Part shown: piece by piece, positions 10,601-18,990 of the stretch
Layout of the letters: the number at the start of each line of letters is the position of its first letter
Numbering within the stretch: position 1 is the first letter of the stretch
Origin: Candidatus Methylobacter favarea
GTDB lineage: Bacteria > Pseudomonadota > Gammaproteobacteria > Methylococcales > Methylomonadaceae
Reading direction: 5' to 3'
Assembly: GCF_902806695.1 (NCBI RefSeq)
Contig: NZ_CADCXN010000063.1
Location: forward strand, 1-39,915
Length of the DNA stretch: 39,915 nucleotides
Position numbers and translations under genes: made by a program
The notes under the pieces: generated by a model
Database searches by the model: none
What the model saw: only the letters and a program-made list of their open reading frames with translations
What the model was told of the DNA's origin: nothing

Positions 10601-10897
10601 TGGCCTGGAGACGGAATACACATATTCCACGCCTTCAAGCTGCTTGAGTAAAACTTCCAGCGGCGTGGCAGCCAGTTTTTCAACTTCTTCGCTGGAAGCG
10701 CCCGGATATTCCACAAGCACATCCATTACCGGCACGACAATCTGCGGGTCTTCTTCGCGGGGCGTGAGAATCAGCGCTGCCCCTCCCGCCAGCAGGGAAA
10801 TAATCAGGAACAGTATGGAAAGCTGCGAAGTAGTAAAAACTTTGACAATTCTTGTCGTCAATCCCCGTTTGGGGCTTTGCTTGTGCAGGTCAGCCAT
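7649..10897 (-). CDS. RND efflux transporter permease (AcrB-like family)
   Basis: A 1082-residue inner-membrane proton-driven pump subunit of the RND superfamily. It has the twofold RND plan: a first helix (about residues 25-47), a large periplasmic loop, helices from about 365 on, then a repeated half. The helix-4 relay motif LSLGLLVDDPIVDVENIHRH carries the paired aspartates typical of AcrB-type (HAE) pumps. Its ATG overlaps the stop of the adaptor gene by one base (TAATG), so translation is coupled. Substrate is unknown; organic compounds are more likely than metals because the helix-4 motif is HAE-like, but that is inference. Confidence 0.93.
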   Translation of the reverse strand: MADLHKQSPKRGLTTRIVKVFTTSQLSILFLIISLLAGGAALILTPREEDPQIVVPVMDVLVEYPGASSEEVEKLAATPLEVLLKQLEGVEYVYSVSRPGAAVVTVRYFVGQDFEDSLVKTWDRLMSNQNHIPPGVTRWKVSPVEIDNVPIVLLTLSAQNNNYDSMALRRIADELIISLRGVGDVGKSWVVGGEQRRVSIYANPASLAAHGVTLLEVTQALANANINLQAGSIERGNREILLEAGPHFKSSDDVGATVIKSVAGRPVFLRDVARIEDGPADVGHYTRIGFGPAVEALPTIGKAAGNKPLAGQERQMVTIAVAKRKGSNAVNVAEAVIATAEKMHGSLIPEDVLLTIARDYGETANHKVNELVKHLSFAIVIIVVLLAFSLGLKESFIVSIAVPMTLALTLLLDYISGYTINRVTLFALILSLGLLVDDPIVDVENIHRHYKLRKESPLEALLTAVDEVRPPTILATFTVIVSFLPMFYITGMMGPYMAPMAFNVPIAMIISLIVAFTVTPWASFKLLQSEYHKQGNEAPLELKQTFIYRAYRATLGPLLATSGRAKLFLLMVLIAFVASTLLAITRAVPLKLLPFDNKNELQIIIDMPRGSTLEQTDEVARALGSYLATVNEVTDYQSYTGLAAPMDFNGMVRHYYLRSGGYLGEVRINLLPKDRREQQSHEIALRIRPAIKRLGKKFGANLKIVEIPPGPPVLSDLVAEIYGPPEGSIDSLVAISKRIRADMEKTEGVVDVDDFSEAPHDKVHFHLDREKAALSGVSVAQVAETLLIAVAGKAVGIVHLDSERQPLEIILQLPRALRSSVADLLALRVKTGQGDLVPLSEIGSAAIESEDQPIYHKNLQRVNYVIASMAGRSPVEAVFDLNDALEIRPLPEGYTAELAGEGEWKITVDVFRDLGLAFAAALVMIYVLLVGQTGSLSVPLVMMIAIPLTVIGIMPGFWLLNLFAVPIAGYPNPIYFTATAMIGMIALAGIVVRNSIILIDFIERIRARADVALAEALIEAGAIRLRPIFLTAGAAMFGAFVIILDPIFSGLAWSFIFGIFASTLFSLLVIPVVYYLINKEAR

Positions 10898-11982
10898 TAT
10901 TGCGCTCGTTGCGGATTGGTTATAACGGTTTCACCGGCATGCAAGCCGGAAATGACTTCAATCTGGTCGCCGAAGGTTTTGCCCGCCCTGATATGGCGCA
11001 TAAGCTGCCGGCCTTCCGATAAGAGCTTGACAACTTCCAGTTGCCCGATGCGCTGCACTGCGCTGGCAGGAATCAATAAGGCTTCATGCTGGCCGCAGGC
11101 TTGTTCCAGCCAGCCGAAATAGCCAGGCTGCAAGCCTTCGATTGCAGGCAGTGCGATTTTGATCCGCCGGGTGCGGGTCTGCGGGTCGACTTCTGGACTG
11201 AGCTCGTCAATTTGAGCATTTGTTGTTAGGCCCAGCGTATCAATGCGCACGGTGACAGTCATGCCGGTGCTGTAACGTCCGGCGCAAGTGCTGGGGACGT
11301 CGGCTTCAAGCCTTAAGCCTTTTGGCGTTTGTAAAGTCACCACGGCTATGCCGGGCAACCCCATGTCGCCGGGTTCTTTAAGACGTTTAACAACAACGCC
11401 GTCAAAAGGCGCGAGTAACAGCGCATCAGCCAGATGGGTTCTGATTTCACTAACAGCGCTTGCCGCCTGATTGACGCCGGCCTGCGCCTCTTTTGCCTGC
11501 GCGCTTACAGTATCCAGTTTTTCGCGGGTTGCCGCTTCCTTGCCATACAGGCTGCGGATGCGCTGTTCGTCTGCCCTGGCGCGATTCGCCCGGGCATTGG
11601 CTCCGGCAAGCGCAGCAAGAGCCGCATTCTCCTGAGATTTAATGTCACGTTCGTCAAGACGGGCGATGACATCGCCTTTTTTAACTTTGTCGCCGGCTTT
11701 GACCCTGATCTCGATAATCCGGGCCGTCATTTTTGGGGCAATATTGGCTACGGTTCTTGCTCTTACCGTGCCGGGCCAGGCGAGCATATCGTCAACCTGT
11801 CTTTTTTCGACAACAGCCGTGCTGCTTTTCGACGTGTTTGAATCGCCCGGCAACGGGCTTAAGCCTGGGGGCGCTTTACTGACAAAACTGCCTTGCATAT
11901 AGAGCAGCAACAGAATCAAGGTTAAACCGGCTGCAGAAATTGCAGCGATTTTTTGGGTATTTTTGTGTCCGGTTTGCAGCAT
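10897..11982 (-). CDS. RND periplasmic adaptor (membrane fusion protein)
   Basis: A 361-residue adaptor that bridges the RND permease and the outer-membrane channel. An N-terminal membrane anchor (about residues 12-28, rich in L and I) is followed by the barrel-sandwich half motif (TVANIAPKMTARIIEIRVKAGDKVKKGDVIARLDE), a coiled-coil hairpin (about 110-170, rich in A, Q, E and R), the second half (LLLAPFDGVVVKRLKEPGDMG), a beta-barrel and the membrane-proximal domain. It is the middle gene of the efflux operon and overlaps the permease start by one base. Regulation is not visible; no TetR or MarR gene lies beside the operon. Confidence 0.93.
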   Translation of the reverse strand: MLQTGHKNTQKIAAISAAGLTLILLLLYMQGSFVSKAPPGLSPLPGDSNTSKSSTAVVEKRQVDDMLAWPGTVRARTVANIAPKMTARIIEIRVKAGDKVKKGDVIARLDERDIKSQENAALAALAGANARANRARADEQRIRSLYGKEAATREKLDTVSAQAKEAQAGVNQAASAVSEIRTHLADALLLAPFDGVVVKRLKEPGDMGLPGIAVVTLQTPKGLRLEADVPSTCAGRYSTGMTVTVRIDTLGLTTNAQIDELSPEVDPQTRTRRIKIALPAIEGLQPGYFGWLEQACGQHEALLIPASAVQRIGQLEVVKLLSEGRQLMRHIRAGKTFGDQIEVISGLHAGETVITNPQRAQ

Positions 11983-12036
11983 GATATCTCCTTTATTTGG
12001 CTACTCGTTTAATGACAGGCAGTTTAAAGTCAAGTC

Positions 12037-12113
12037 TTTCGTGGAGAGCTTGTCGAACCATGACCCTTCGGCAAGGATCTCCTGAGCATAGCCGAAGGGC
12101 CCAGGGCGAACGG
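12037..12113. repeat. REP-like palindromic element between efflux genes
   Basis: CCCTTCGGC at 12064-12072 and its exact reverse complement GCCGAAGGG at 12091-12099 enclose an 18-nt loop. The flanks contain GAGCTTGTCGAACCATGA and CAGGGCGAACGG, pieces of a dispersed extragenic repeat that I have met in several proteobacteria. It fills most of the gap between the outer-membrane channel gene and the adaptor gene. Confidence 0.6.
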
Positions 12114-12152
12114 TTAAACCTGGCATGTCTTCTGCCTTGAGCAGAAAGCTCT

Positions 12153-13550
12153 TTATTTCCAGTCGCCGATTGCTTTTTTCAAGGCGGCTTCAGCACTCAG
12201 GGCATCGTAATGCGCCGCGATAGTGCTGGATCGAGCCTTATTTCTGGCGACTTCGGATTCGATATAACGGGTGACCGTGACCATTTCAGCACGTCTTTCC
12301 TCATTAACCAGTCTTAAGGCTTCGTCAGCCGCCAGCACCGATGTTTCGGCAACGTGCAAACGCGCTAAAGCTTCTTTAAGATTTAGAAATGCAGTTTTAA
12401 CTTCCTGTTCAATAGCCAGTTTGGTTTTCCGTTCCGTTTCACGCGCTTCTGCTGCTTTTCGTTCTGCTGCTCGGACACGTTGCTGGGTGTTAAAACCGGA
12501 AAATAAATCCATTTCGACGCTGACGCCGGCGGTAACATTGTCCTTTTCACTGTTAAAGCCTGGAGATTGGCTATTTTGACCGTAGCTTACATAAGCATCT
12601 GCTTTGGGCAAATAAGCGCCCCGCTCGCTTTTTAACTGCCGCACACTGATATCCACCCGGCGGGCGGCGGCTTTAACTTCGGGGCGCTGTGCCATTGCCT
12701 GATCGAGCAAGTCATTAAAGGATGCCGGCAACTTGGGTTTGGGTAATAGGGAAGATGACGATGCGACAGTAAATGCTTGAAAACTGGATAAGCCTAGTAA
12801 TTTGGCAATACTGGTTTTGGCTATTTCAATGGCGTTGGCGGCTCTTATTTCAGCGCTCTGCGCTTCAGCCAGTTGTACCTCCAGTGATAACACATCGGAT
12901 TTAAGGACAGTTCCCGCTTCGTATCGACGCTGCGTTTGTTTTAACTCGCTGGCAATTGCGGAAATGGAGCTCTGCGCGACTTTATGCGCTTCTATAGAAG
13001 CCAGATAAGCATAATAGGTAGCAGTGACGGCTTCAATCAGGGCATTACGCACTGTCGAGCGTTCAAACTCTGCTGCATCTACGCCCAGCTCCGCCGCTTT
13101 ACTATTCTGATAATCCTGACCGCCACGGAACAGGGACAGTTTTCCTATGATTTCGGGGCGAAAATTTTGCCGGTAGCCGGGATTATTAATGTTATTGATC
13201 GAGTTGGAATCGAAATCCCTTTGCGCGACGATCATCCCGAATACCTCAGCCGGATTGTTGGAATGCTGATAGCCAACTCTGGCTGTGAGTTGGGGATAAA
13301 ACGCGGACAGAGCAATGCCCAATTGCGCTTCAGCCTGGCTGATGCGTTCAGTGGCGATTTGCAGATCAGGATTGTTGGCTAATGCATAATCAATGGCCTG
13401 ATCGAGACTAAAAAACTGGCCGCTTAATTTTTCCGGAACGGCGTTATCTGCAGAATTTTTGGGAACAGGGTCCGCCATAGCTGACATATTAAATAGCATT
13501 GATAGCGGCACCAGACTCAATGCCAGGCTGTTTTTTATTGTTTTCACCAT
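12153..13550 (-). CDS. TolC-family outer-membrane efflux protein
   Basis: A 465-residue outer-membrane channel that completes the tripartite pump. It starts with a Sec signal peptide ending about MSAMA-DP (residue 27). Two outer-membrane-efflux repeats follow, each with long helices; the first begins at FFSLDQAIDYALANNPDLQIATERISQAEAQ and the second near LPASFNDLLDQAMAQRPEVKAAARRVDI. The C-terminal helices are rich in A, E and R (EQEVKTAFLNLKEALARL). It is the first gene of the operon, preceded by a GGGAAAG ribosome site, and is separated by 170 bp from the adaptor gene. Confidence 0.93.
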   Translation of the reverse strand: MVKTIKNSLALSLVPLSMLFNMSAMADPVPKNSADNAVPEKLSGQFFSLDQAIDYALANNPDLQIATERISQAEAQLGIALSAFYPQLTARVGYQHSNNPAEVFGMIVAQRDFDSNSINNINNPGYRQNFRPEIIGKLSLFRGGQDYQNSKAAELGVDAAEFERSTVRNALIEAVTATYYAYLASIEAHKVAQSSISAIASELKQTQRRYEAGTVLKSDVLSLEVQLAEAQSAEIRAANAIEIAKTSIAKLLGLSSFQAFTVASSSSLLPKPKLPASFNDLLDQAMAQRPEVKAAARRVDISVRQLKSERGAYLPKADAYVSYGQNSQSPGFNSEKDNVTAGVSVEMDLFSGFNTQQRVRAAERKAAEARETERKTKLAIEQEVKTAFLNLKEALARLHVAETSVLAADEALRLVNEERRAEMVTVTRYIESEVARNKARSSTIAAHYDALSAEAALKKAIGDWK

Positions 13551-13774
13551 AATCTTTCCCTACAGACTGGATTGCAGGCCGGGTTAGCGGCAACGCAATC
13601 TCATACGCATTACTTAAGGCATGACTATGCGAAGTCGGGGCGGTGGATTAAAAGTTAACCCAACTTAGCGCGTTGCATTCAAGTTTATTCGTATCAGCTT
13701 GGCGTTCAGCGTAGCGCGAGATATTTTAAACGTTGAAAATCCGTATTTGACCGGAACTGTGCGCTACAAGGCAA

Positions 13775-13975
13775 TCAGAAAGCGCAGCCCGGCTTGACGC
13801 CCAGCTTTTTAAGCAGCATTGCGACCGGGCAAAACCCCGTAAATGCTGACTGAAATAAATTAGCGCCAACAAAAGCGGTGAACCATAGCCACATTTCAGA
13901 ATGATAATGCGCCAGCAACAGGCTAATCAGAATAAAACTGCCTGCCACAGCAAAAACTACGCGATCGATGGTCAT
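13775..13975 (-). CDS. Small YgaP-like membrane protein (DUF2892)
   Basis: A 66-residue inner-membrane protein of the DUF2892 family. Two hydrophobic helices (about residues 7-23 and 28-44) flank a short loop, and the family end [20 protein letters not shown] is present. In E. coli YgaP this fold is fused to a rhodanese domain that handles sulfane sulfur; here it stands alone. It begins 1 bp after the stop of the sulfide:quinone oxidoreductase gene, so the two form an operon and the protein may take part in sulfur handling at the membrane. That link is inferred from position. Confidence 0.85.
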   Translation of the reverse strand: MTIDRVVFAVAGSFILISLLLAHYHSEMWLWFTAFVGANLFQSAFTGFCPVAMLLKKLGVKPGCAF

Positions 13976-13976
13976 C

Positions 13977-15257
13977 TTATTTTCCTTTCAAACGGACTAT
14001 GCCCATTAATTTGAGCATTGATTTTTCATAAAAAGGCTCACTGATGCCTTTTCTGATTTTACGCATGAAATATTTCTCAAAACCTATTTTTGCCCAGTGC
14101 ACCCATTTACCTTCGGCCGACCAGGTGGTATTGCGCGGCGGAATTTGCGGCTTGGCCAGAAAAGCCACGCCGGAATCGCCAAAATCAGCCAGACATAAAG
14201 CGTTCCATGTCGCTTTGTGGGTCGGCTCTTTGCCGGCCAGTTCATCGGCAATATTATGCGCGGCGGCAGTCACCATCGATTCGATCATATAGCCTGTTTT
14301 TGGCGTACCAACAGGCAAGGGCGTTGCTTCAACCGGCGGAATGGCAACACAAACGCCGACGGAATAAATATTTTTAAAGGCTTTATTGCGCTGATATTCA
14401 TCCACCATAACAAAGCCGCGCGCATTAACCAGACCTTCAACACCAATATTACGCAGGGCGTCAATACCGGTAAAAGCCGGCAACATCATGGAGTGATTAA
14501 ATGGCAGTTCATGTTTTTTCTTGTCCTTGCCTTCCTCATCGACCTCGGTAACGTACATCATGCCGGCTTCAATCTTGTCGACCCTGGCATTCGTTATCCA
14601 TTTAATATGCTTGTCACGCAGGGCGCTTTCCAGCAGGCCTTTGGTATCGCCGACACCGCCTAAACCCAAGTGACCGATATAAGGTTCGGCGGTAACAAAA
14701 GTCATCGGCACTTTGTCACGAATTTGCCTTTTGCGTAATTCCGCTTCAAGAATCATTAAATATTCATAGGCGGGGCCATAACAGGAAGCTCCCTGAACCG
14801 CGCCGACAACAATCGGGCCGGGATTTTCCATAAATTTGTCCCAATCTTTTACTGCGACGGCCGCATGATCGACATGACAGACGGATGAGGTATAGCCATC
14901 CGGCCCCAAGCCTGGCACTTCATCAAAAGCCAGACGCGGGCCGGTGGCAATAACCAGGAAGTCGTAAGCAACGGCTGAACCATCCTCCAGATGAACCTGA
15001 TTATTGACGGGATCAACTTTTGTTGCGGCTTTTTGAATAAATTCTATGCCTTTTTTTTTAAAAACCGGGGCTAATTCAATCTTCAGCTCTTCAGGCTTCC
15101 GCCATTTAGGTGGAACCCAGGGATTTGACGGGACAAAATGAAAGGTGGGCGTATCGGAAATGACGATGACATCATGATTTTTCCCTGCCGTTTCCTTCAT
15201 TTCATAAGCCATTGGCACGCCGCCAATGCCTGCGCCTAAAATTACAATACGAGCCAT
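13977..15257 (-). CDS. sqr: Sulfide:quinone oxidoreductase
   Basis: This membrane-associated flavoprotein oxidises sulfide to sulfane sulfur or polysulfide and passes electrons to the quinone pool. The 426-residue protein starts with an FAD-binding Rossmann motif ([17 protein letters not shown]). It has the second dinucleotide motif [19 protein letters not shown]. The cysteines C127 (SSVCHVDHA), C159 ([12 protein letters not shown]) and C355 (NALCLADFG) match the three conserved cysteines of classical SQR enzymes in position. The C-terminal region ([12 protein letters not shown]) is basic and amphipathic, as expected for membrane attachment. A good GAGGAAAG site precedes the ATG. It is followed after 1 bp by the DUF2892 gene. 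It could serve detoxification or energy gain; the sequence does not decide. Confidence 0.9.
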   Translation of the reverse strand: MARIVILGAGIGGVPMAYEMKETAGKNHDVIVISDTPTFHFVPSNPWVPPKWRKPEELKIELAPVFKKKGIEFIQKAATKVDPVNNQVHLEDGSAVAYDFLVIATGPRLAFDEVPGLGPDGYTSSVCHVDHAAVAVKDWDKFMENPGPIVVGAVQGASCYGPAYEYLMILEAELRKRQIRDKVPMTFVTAEPYIGHLGLGGVGDTKGLLESALRDKHIKWITNARVDKIEAGMMYVTEVDEEGKDKKKHELPFNHSMMLPAFTGIDALRNIGVEGLVNARGFVMVDEYQRNKAFKNIYSVGVCVAIPPVEATPLPVGTPKTGYMIESMVTAAAHNIADELAGKEPTHKATWNALCLADFGDSGVAFLAKPQIPPRNTTWSAEGKWVHWAKIGFEKYFMRKIRKGISEPFYEKSMLKLMGIVRLKGK

Positions 15258-15591
15258 GCTGCTTTCCTCATTAATAGTTAATACTACGTGCCTGGATTAA
15301 TTGTCCCTGGGTTAATTGTAAACCTATTAAGAAGACGATACATCAACTCAACAACGCAAAATCAATCAGTCAAAAGATCGACAACCTAAAAAACGAATTT
15401 GCGCTTATTTTTGCCATTGCTACTCTGCTGTCCTGCGCGAATCGGCTGAGCGCACTATCAATAAACGTTGGCAGAGCATAAGCGCCCTCCAGGATCAGGC
15501 TCAGTCTAATAAATGCCTGAAAGTCAGGCTAATGAATAAATGTTCTAAATAAATCGCGGTTGGGGGGAAACAACCGTAAACAAGACCTTGC
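15258..15591. other. Intergenic region with one hairpin
   Basis: No gene is supported here. A stem CGGTTG (15557-15562) / CAACCG (15571-15576) with an 8-nt loop lies just past the end of the unknown membrane-protein gene. On the minus strand it is followed by CGATTTATTTA, so it may be a weak terminator for trpS and its partner. The 5' region of sqr fills the other end. Confidence 0.4.
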
Positions 15592-16308
15592 TTAATAATG
15601 CATCGCCATAAAAACATTTTTATAGGAAATATACATTAGCGTTGAAACCAGCATATATAAAACGGGGGTTAATAAAGGGGTTATTCCCGTGCATAACAAT
15701 GCCTCAACAATTATAAAGCCAAGCAGCGTATAAAGCGCTTTCTGATTTTTAGCGACGGCCTTATCGCCCTGCTCTTTTGCTTCACTCCAACTGTAATTTC
15801 TAAATAACATCAGCGGATAACTGAACCAGCTGGCAAAGGTAGTAAGCATCAGCAAGACAAAAATCAGCGTGACATTGGCATAGGCATAGATCCATCTGGT
15901 TACCTCCCACATCGATTTATTATCCAGATTCTCCGGCGTTAGTTCCCAGTAAAAAAAGAATCGCCCTATCTTATAAAACTCTCCTGAAAAAATAGCGGAC
16001 AAGGCCATGAATACAAACCAGCAAATGACTATGCAGCTTGCCGCTATTACGGCTAACGGCAAGCTTTTGTTAATCGCCCAGTAAAGGCGCACTGAATAGT
16101 CTCCTGAATACTTGAGATCGATATATTTTGCAACGCCTACGCCGACAAACAGGCAAGTGACAGAGAAGAAAACACCCAGCGCCAAAGAAATTCGTCCTAC
16201 ACTTAAAATGATGCCGATAAACAAACAATATCCAGCCCACACCGCTGGGCCGCGCCCGACAAATAGCAAGGCTTGCCTGAGCCAATCGCTGAAGGTTGCC
16301 CGTTTCAC
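15592..16308 (-). CDS. Unknown multi-pass membrane protein, coupled to trpS
   Basis: I do not recognise this 238-residue protein beyond its membrane character. It has about six hydrophobic segments: roughly residues 20-38, 42-60, 82-105, 143-165, 190-210 and 212-230. A polar loop with [13 protein letters not shown] lies between the third and fourth. The charged segment [19 protein letters not shown] before the fifth resembles the cytoplasmic linker in small BPSS1780-like membrane proteins, a weak impression only. The start is GTG and overlaps the trpS stop (GTGA, 4 bp), so its translation depends on trpS. Nothing in the sequence shows what it does. Confidence 0.75.
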   Translation of the reverse strand: MKRATFSDWLRQALLFVGRGPAVWAGYCLFIGIILSVGRISLALGVFFSVTCLFVGVGVAKYIDLKYSGDYSVRLYWAINKSLPLAVIAASCIVICWFVFMALSAIFSGEFYKIGRFFFYWELTPENLDNKSMWEVTRWIYAYANVTLIFVLLMLTTFASWFSYPLMLFRNYSWSEAKEQGDKAVAKNQKALYTLLGFIIVEALLCTGITPLLTPVLYMLVSTLMYISYKNVFMAMHY

Positions 16309-17318
16309 AACGAAATCCTGGAAATACCGACTGCTTCGCGCAAGGTTTTAATAAAAGGAACACTTATTGCGCGCGCTTTTCGGGCGCCTTCCTGCAACTC
16401 TTCTTCAATATGCGCCGGCGCCTGCATTAAAGCTTCGTAGCGTTCCCTTGCAGGGGCAATATGGTTATTAATATACTCAAACAGTATCTGTTTCATTTCT
16501 CCCCATGAAATACCCTCGGCATAACGGCGTCTTATTTCATCTGTTTCCGCTTTTGAGGCAAAAGCCTGGTATAGGCTGAATAAGGTACAGCCATTCGGAT
16601 CCTTTGGCTCACCCGGCTCAAGAGAATTGGTTTTAATTTTATTAATCAGTTTTCTCAGCTTTTTCTCGGACTCGAATAATGGGATGGCGTTATTGTAGCT
16701 TTTACTCATTTTACGGCCGTCCAGCCCGGCTAGCGTCGCGCCGTTCTCCTCGATTATCGCTTCCGGCAAGACGAAATGCTCTCCATAAATATGATTAAAC
16801 CGTCCGGCGATATCCCTCGCCATCTCAATATGTTGAATCTGGTCTTTGCCCACAGGAACCTTACTGGCGTTAAACATCAATATGTCGGCCGCCATTAATA
16901 TGGGATAGCTGAACAAGCCCATGCTAATGCCTTTATCGGGGTCATGTTCGCCGTCTTGCTCATTCTCGGCAACAGCCGACTTATAAGCATGGGCCCTGTT
17001 CATCAGTCCTTTTGCCGTTACACAGCACAACATCCAGGCCAGTTCCATAATTTCAGGGACATCTGATTGCCGGTAAAAAACGGTATTTGAGGTATCCAGC
17101 CCCAAAGCCAGCCACGTCGCGGCAATTTCCCGGCTGGATTTTCTGATTTTTTCCGGCTCCTGGCATTTGATCAGGGCATGGTAATCGGCAAGAAAATAAA
17201 AAGGCGCTACATTCGCGTCTTTACTTGCGGCAATGGCCGGTCTGATGGCGCCCACATAATTACCCAAATGCGGCGTGCCTGTGGTTGTAATTCCTGTCAA
17301 AACTATTGCTTTATTCAT
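16305..17318 (-). CDS. trpS: Tryptophanyl-tRNA synthetase
   Basis: This class I synthetase charges tRNA-Trp. The HIGH-like motif is T15-P-H-L-G-N-Y21 and the KMSKS loop is K203-S207 in [15 protein letters not shown]. Other family blocks are visible: ADYHAL (about 45), [10 protein letters not shown] (about 83) and [31 protein letters not shown] (about 140-170). The length of 337 residues is normal. It is the first gene of a two-gene unit; the downstream GTG-start membrane protein overlaps its stop by 4 bp. Confidence 0.97.
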   Translation of the reverse strand: MNKAIVLTGITTTGTPHLGNYVGAIRPAIAASKDANVAPFYFLADYHALIKCQEPEKIRKSSREIAATWLALGLDTSNTVFYRQSDVPEIMELAWMLCCVTAKGLMNRAHAYKSAVAENEQDGEHDPDKGISMGLFSYPILMAADILMFNASKVPVGKDQIQHIEMARDIAGRFNHIYGEHFVLPEAIIEENGATLAGLDGRKMSKSYNNAIPLFESEKKLRKLINKIKTNSLEPGEPKDPNGCTLFSLYQAFASKAETDEIRRRYAEGISWGEMKQILFEYINNHIAPARERYEALMQAPAHIEEELQEGARKARAISVPFIKTLREAVGISRISL

Positions 17319-17525
17319 GCGCTAACTGAAAAACCCTGTCTATTTTGATTGTAAACTGTGCATCATATTACATAAATTCCGGCTAATGCCAGGGGCGCAG
17401 TCAATTAATAATTTCCTTGTAAATCATGCCCCTTAATGTTTCTTTTGTAGTACACTTCACCGCTACAGCTAACTGGCACAGCCAGTGAGAGTGAGTACGT
17501 CTAAAGTCCTGATCAGGGTAATACT

Positions 17526-17825
17526 ATGTTGGAATATGATGAAAAACGTAATTATATTCGGATGGTGGTGGATTGTGACATTATCTATAAAATTGCTGAC
17601 TCGGATACTTTATACCAGGGACGCTGTAAATCCATTAGCGGAGCGGGCGTTTCCTTTATAGCCGATCAGTTTTTAACGCCGGGCAAGGCAATGGAAATAA
17701 ACGTTATTCCCAAAAATGCAATTACCCCGCCCTTGACCGCTTTCATTGAAGTAGTACGGTGTACGAAACAGGACAACGGTAATTATGAAATTGCCGCTAC
17801 CATTCAAAGCATAAAAGGAAATTAA
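17526..17825 (+). CDS. PilZ-domain protein
   Basis: A 99-residue stand-alone PilZ protein, a likely cyclic-di-GMP receptor. The first ligand motif RxxxR is R8-N-Y-I-R12. The second motif, normally (D/N)xSxxG, is S36-I-S38-G-A-G41, with serine in place of the usual aspartate or asparagine, which may weaken binding. The rest is a small beta barrel (AMEINVIPKNAITPPLTAFIEVVRC). An AGGG site precedes the ATG. It stands alone between divergent trpS and the QueD-type gene, so its target is not indicated. Confidence 0.85.
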   Translation: MLEYDEKRNYIRMVVDCDIIYKIADSDTLYQGRCKSISGAGVSFIADQFLTPGKAMEINVIPKNAITPPLTAFIEVVRCTKQDNGNYEIAATIQSIKGN

Positions 17826-18123
17826 CCCCCTGAAGTTATACAAATTCAACCGATGCTTTTATTTCAGGCAGTGTTAACTTAATGTAAAATGTTTGTTAAT
17901 AGGTAATTATTCAGCACTCCCGAAAATAAGGCGGCGAAAACAGGATCAACCGTCTGCCGTGGAAATTGTGGATGCGCTACAGTCGCCAGTAAAATTATTA
18001 GGTCACTAAAGTTGCCCTGCACCTCACATCATGAGGCTGGGGCGTGCTGAATATTGCTATCTAAATCAGCCTCAAGTACCTGAAAACTGACGACTATAAG
18101 TTTGACAATGCCTTATTTCAATT
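17826..18123. other. Intergenic region upstream of the QueD-type gene
   Basis: No gene, strong terminator or riboswitch fold is evident. I looked for a preQ1-type element before the QueD-type gene and did not see its pattern. A TTGACA at 18102-18107 is too close to the ATG to drive a normal leader. Confidence 0.5.
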
Positions 18124-18528
18124 ATGTTTACGATTACCAAAGACATCTATTTCTGTTACGGCCACCGGCTAATGAACCATGCCGGCAAATGCCGGAATCT
18201 ACATGGACATAGCGTTAAAGCTTCGGTTTCAGTCGAACGAAAGGAACTTGACGAACACGGCATGGTCTGTGATTTTTCCGATATCAAAGACTGCGTTGAA
18301 ACCTACATTACGAAATATCTTGATCATAATTTTCTGTTGCATAAGGATGACCCGATTATTCCCATGCTGACAGAAAACAATGAACGTTTTCTCGCACTCG
18401 ATGAACACCCCACCGCTGAAGTTTTGAGTAAAATGATTTACCAGCATATGAAAATGGCCGGTTTCAAGGTTGCCCAGGTCGTGTTATGGGAAACAGCCAG
18501 CGCCCATGCCTGCTACCGTGAGAATTGA
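18124..18528 (+). CDS. queD: 6-carboxytetrahydropterin synthase / PTPS family (QueD-like)
   Basis: A 134-residue member of the 6-pyruvoyl-tetrahydropterin synthase fold. In queuosine synthesis QueD makes 6-carboxy-tetrahydropterin from dihydroneopterin triphosphate. The zinc ligands are H14 (CYGHRL), H27 and H29 (LHGHS); the catalytic cysteine is C23 (GKCRN). A conserved LDHNFL and glutamate E123 (LWETASAHACY) complete the site. No clear ribosome site precedes the ATG. It is followed after 6 bp by the DUF1249 gene. queA, a later step of queuosine synthesis, is also in this window but 16 kb away. A pterin role other than queuosine cannot be excluded. Confidence 0.85.
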   Translation: MFTITKDIYFCYGHRLMNHAGKCRNLHGHSVKASVSVERKELDEHGMVCDFSDIKDCVETYITKYLDHNFLLHKDDPIIPMLTENNERFLALDEHPTAEVLSKMIYQHMKMAGFKVAQVVLWETASAHACYREN

Positions 18529-18534
18529 CAGCAA

Positions 18535-18990
18535 ATGAGTTTTATTAATCCCGTCAACAAGTCACTCTGCCTGGAACAGGTCTGCGAGTCCAATTATCAG
18601 AAGCTTTTCAAGTTAATTCCGGACTTGCTGGCGTTTAGGGAAAGAGCTATTGGACTTGCGCCCAACAACACGAATCTTTATCTTGAAGTCATTGAGCACT
18701 CACCCTATACAATGACTGTTGAACTGAGTTACTGTTTCAATAGAAATCTGGATGAGTTTCTCGAACCTGCCGTTAAGATAAGAGTTTATCTGGATGCTCA
18801 ACTGGCTGAAGTGTTAAATGATCATACCCGGGCAAGCGTATCAGAAGTTTTTAAAGACCCGGGCATGAGTTGTGAAATCATGAATTACAAATGGCGCCTG
18901 AATTATTTTCTGCAAAAATGGCTGGATCACTGTTTAAAAAAAGATTATCAATTCAATACTGAATCCCTGCTGGGAGAAGCCCTGGCTTAA
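18535..18990 (+). CDS. yqiB: DUF1249 protein (YqiB-like)
   Basis: A 151-residue protein of the DUF1249 family, whose E. coli member is YqiB. Family pattern: CESNYQKLFKLIPDL near residue 17, then TMTVELSYCF, then VKIRVYLDAQLAEVLNDH near 80, and a WRLNYFLQKWLDHCL block before the C-terminus. No catalytic residues are known and I assign no function. It lies 6 bp after the QueD-type gene on the same strand. Its stop overlaps the stop of convergent galU by two bases. Confidence 0.85.
   Translation: MSFINPVNKSLCLEQVCESNYQKLFKLIPDLLAFRERAIGLAPNNTNLYLEVIEHSPYTMTVELSYCFNRNLDEFLEPAVKIRVYLDAQLAEVLNDHTRASVSEVFKDPGMSCEIMNYKWRLNYFLQKWLDHCLKKDYQFNTESLLGEALA

Noticed and set aside
18102-18128. TTGACA before the QueD-type gene as a promoter
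   Set aside because: With normal spacing the -10 box would fall on or after the start codon.
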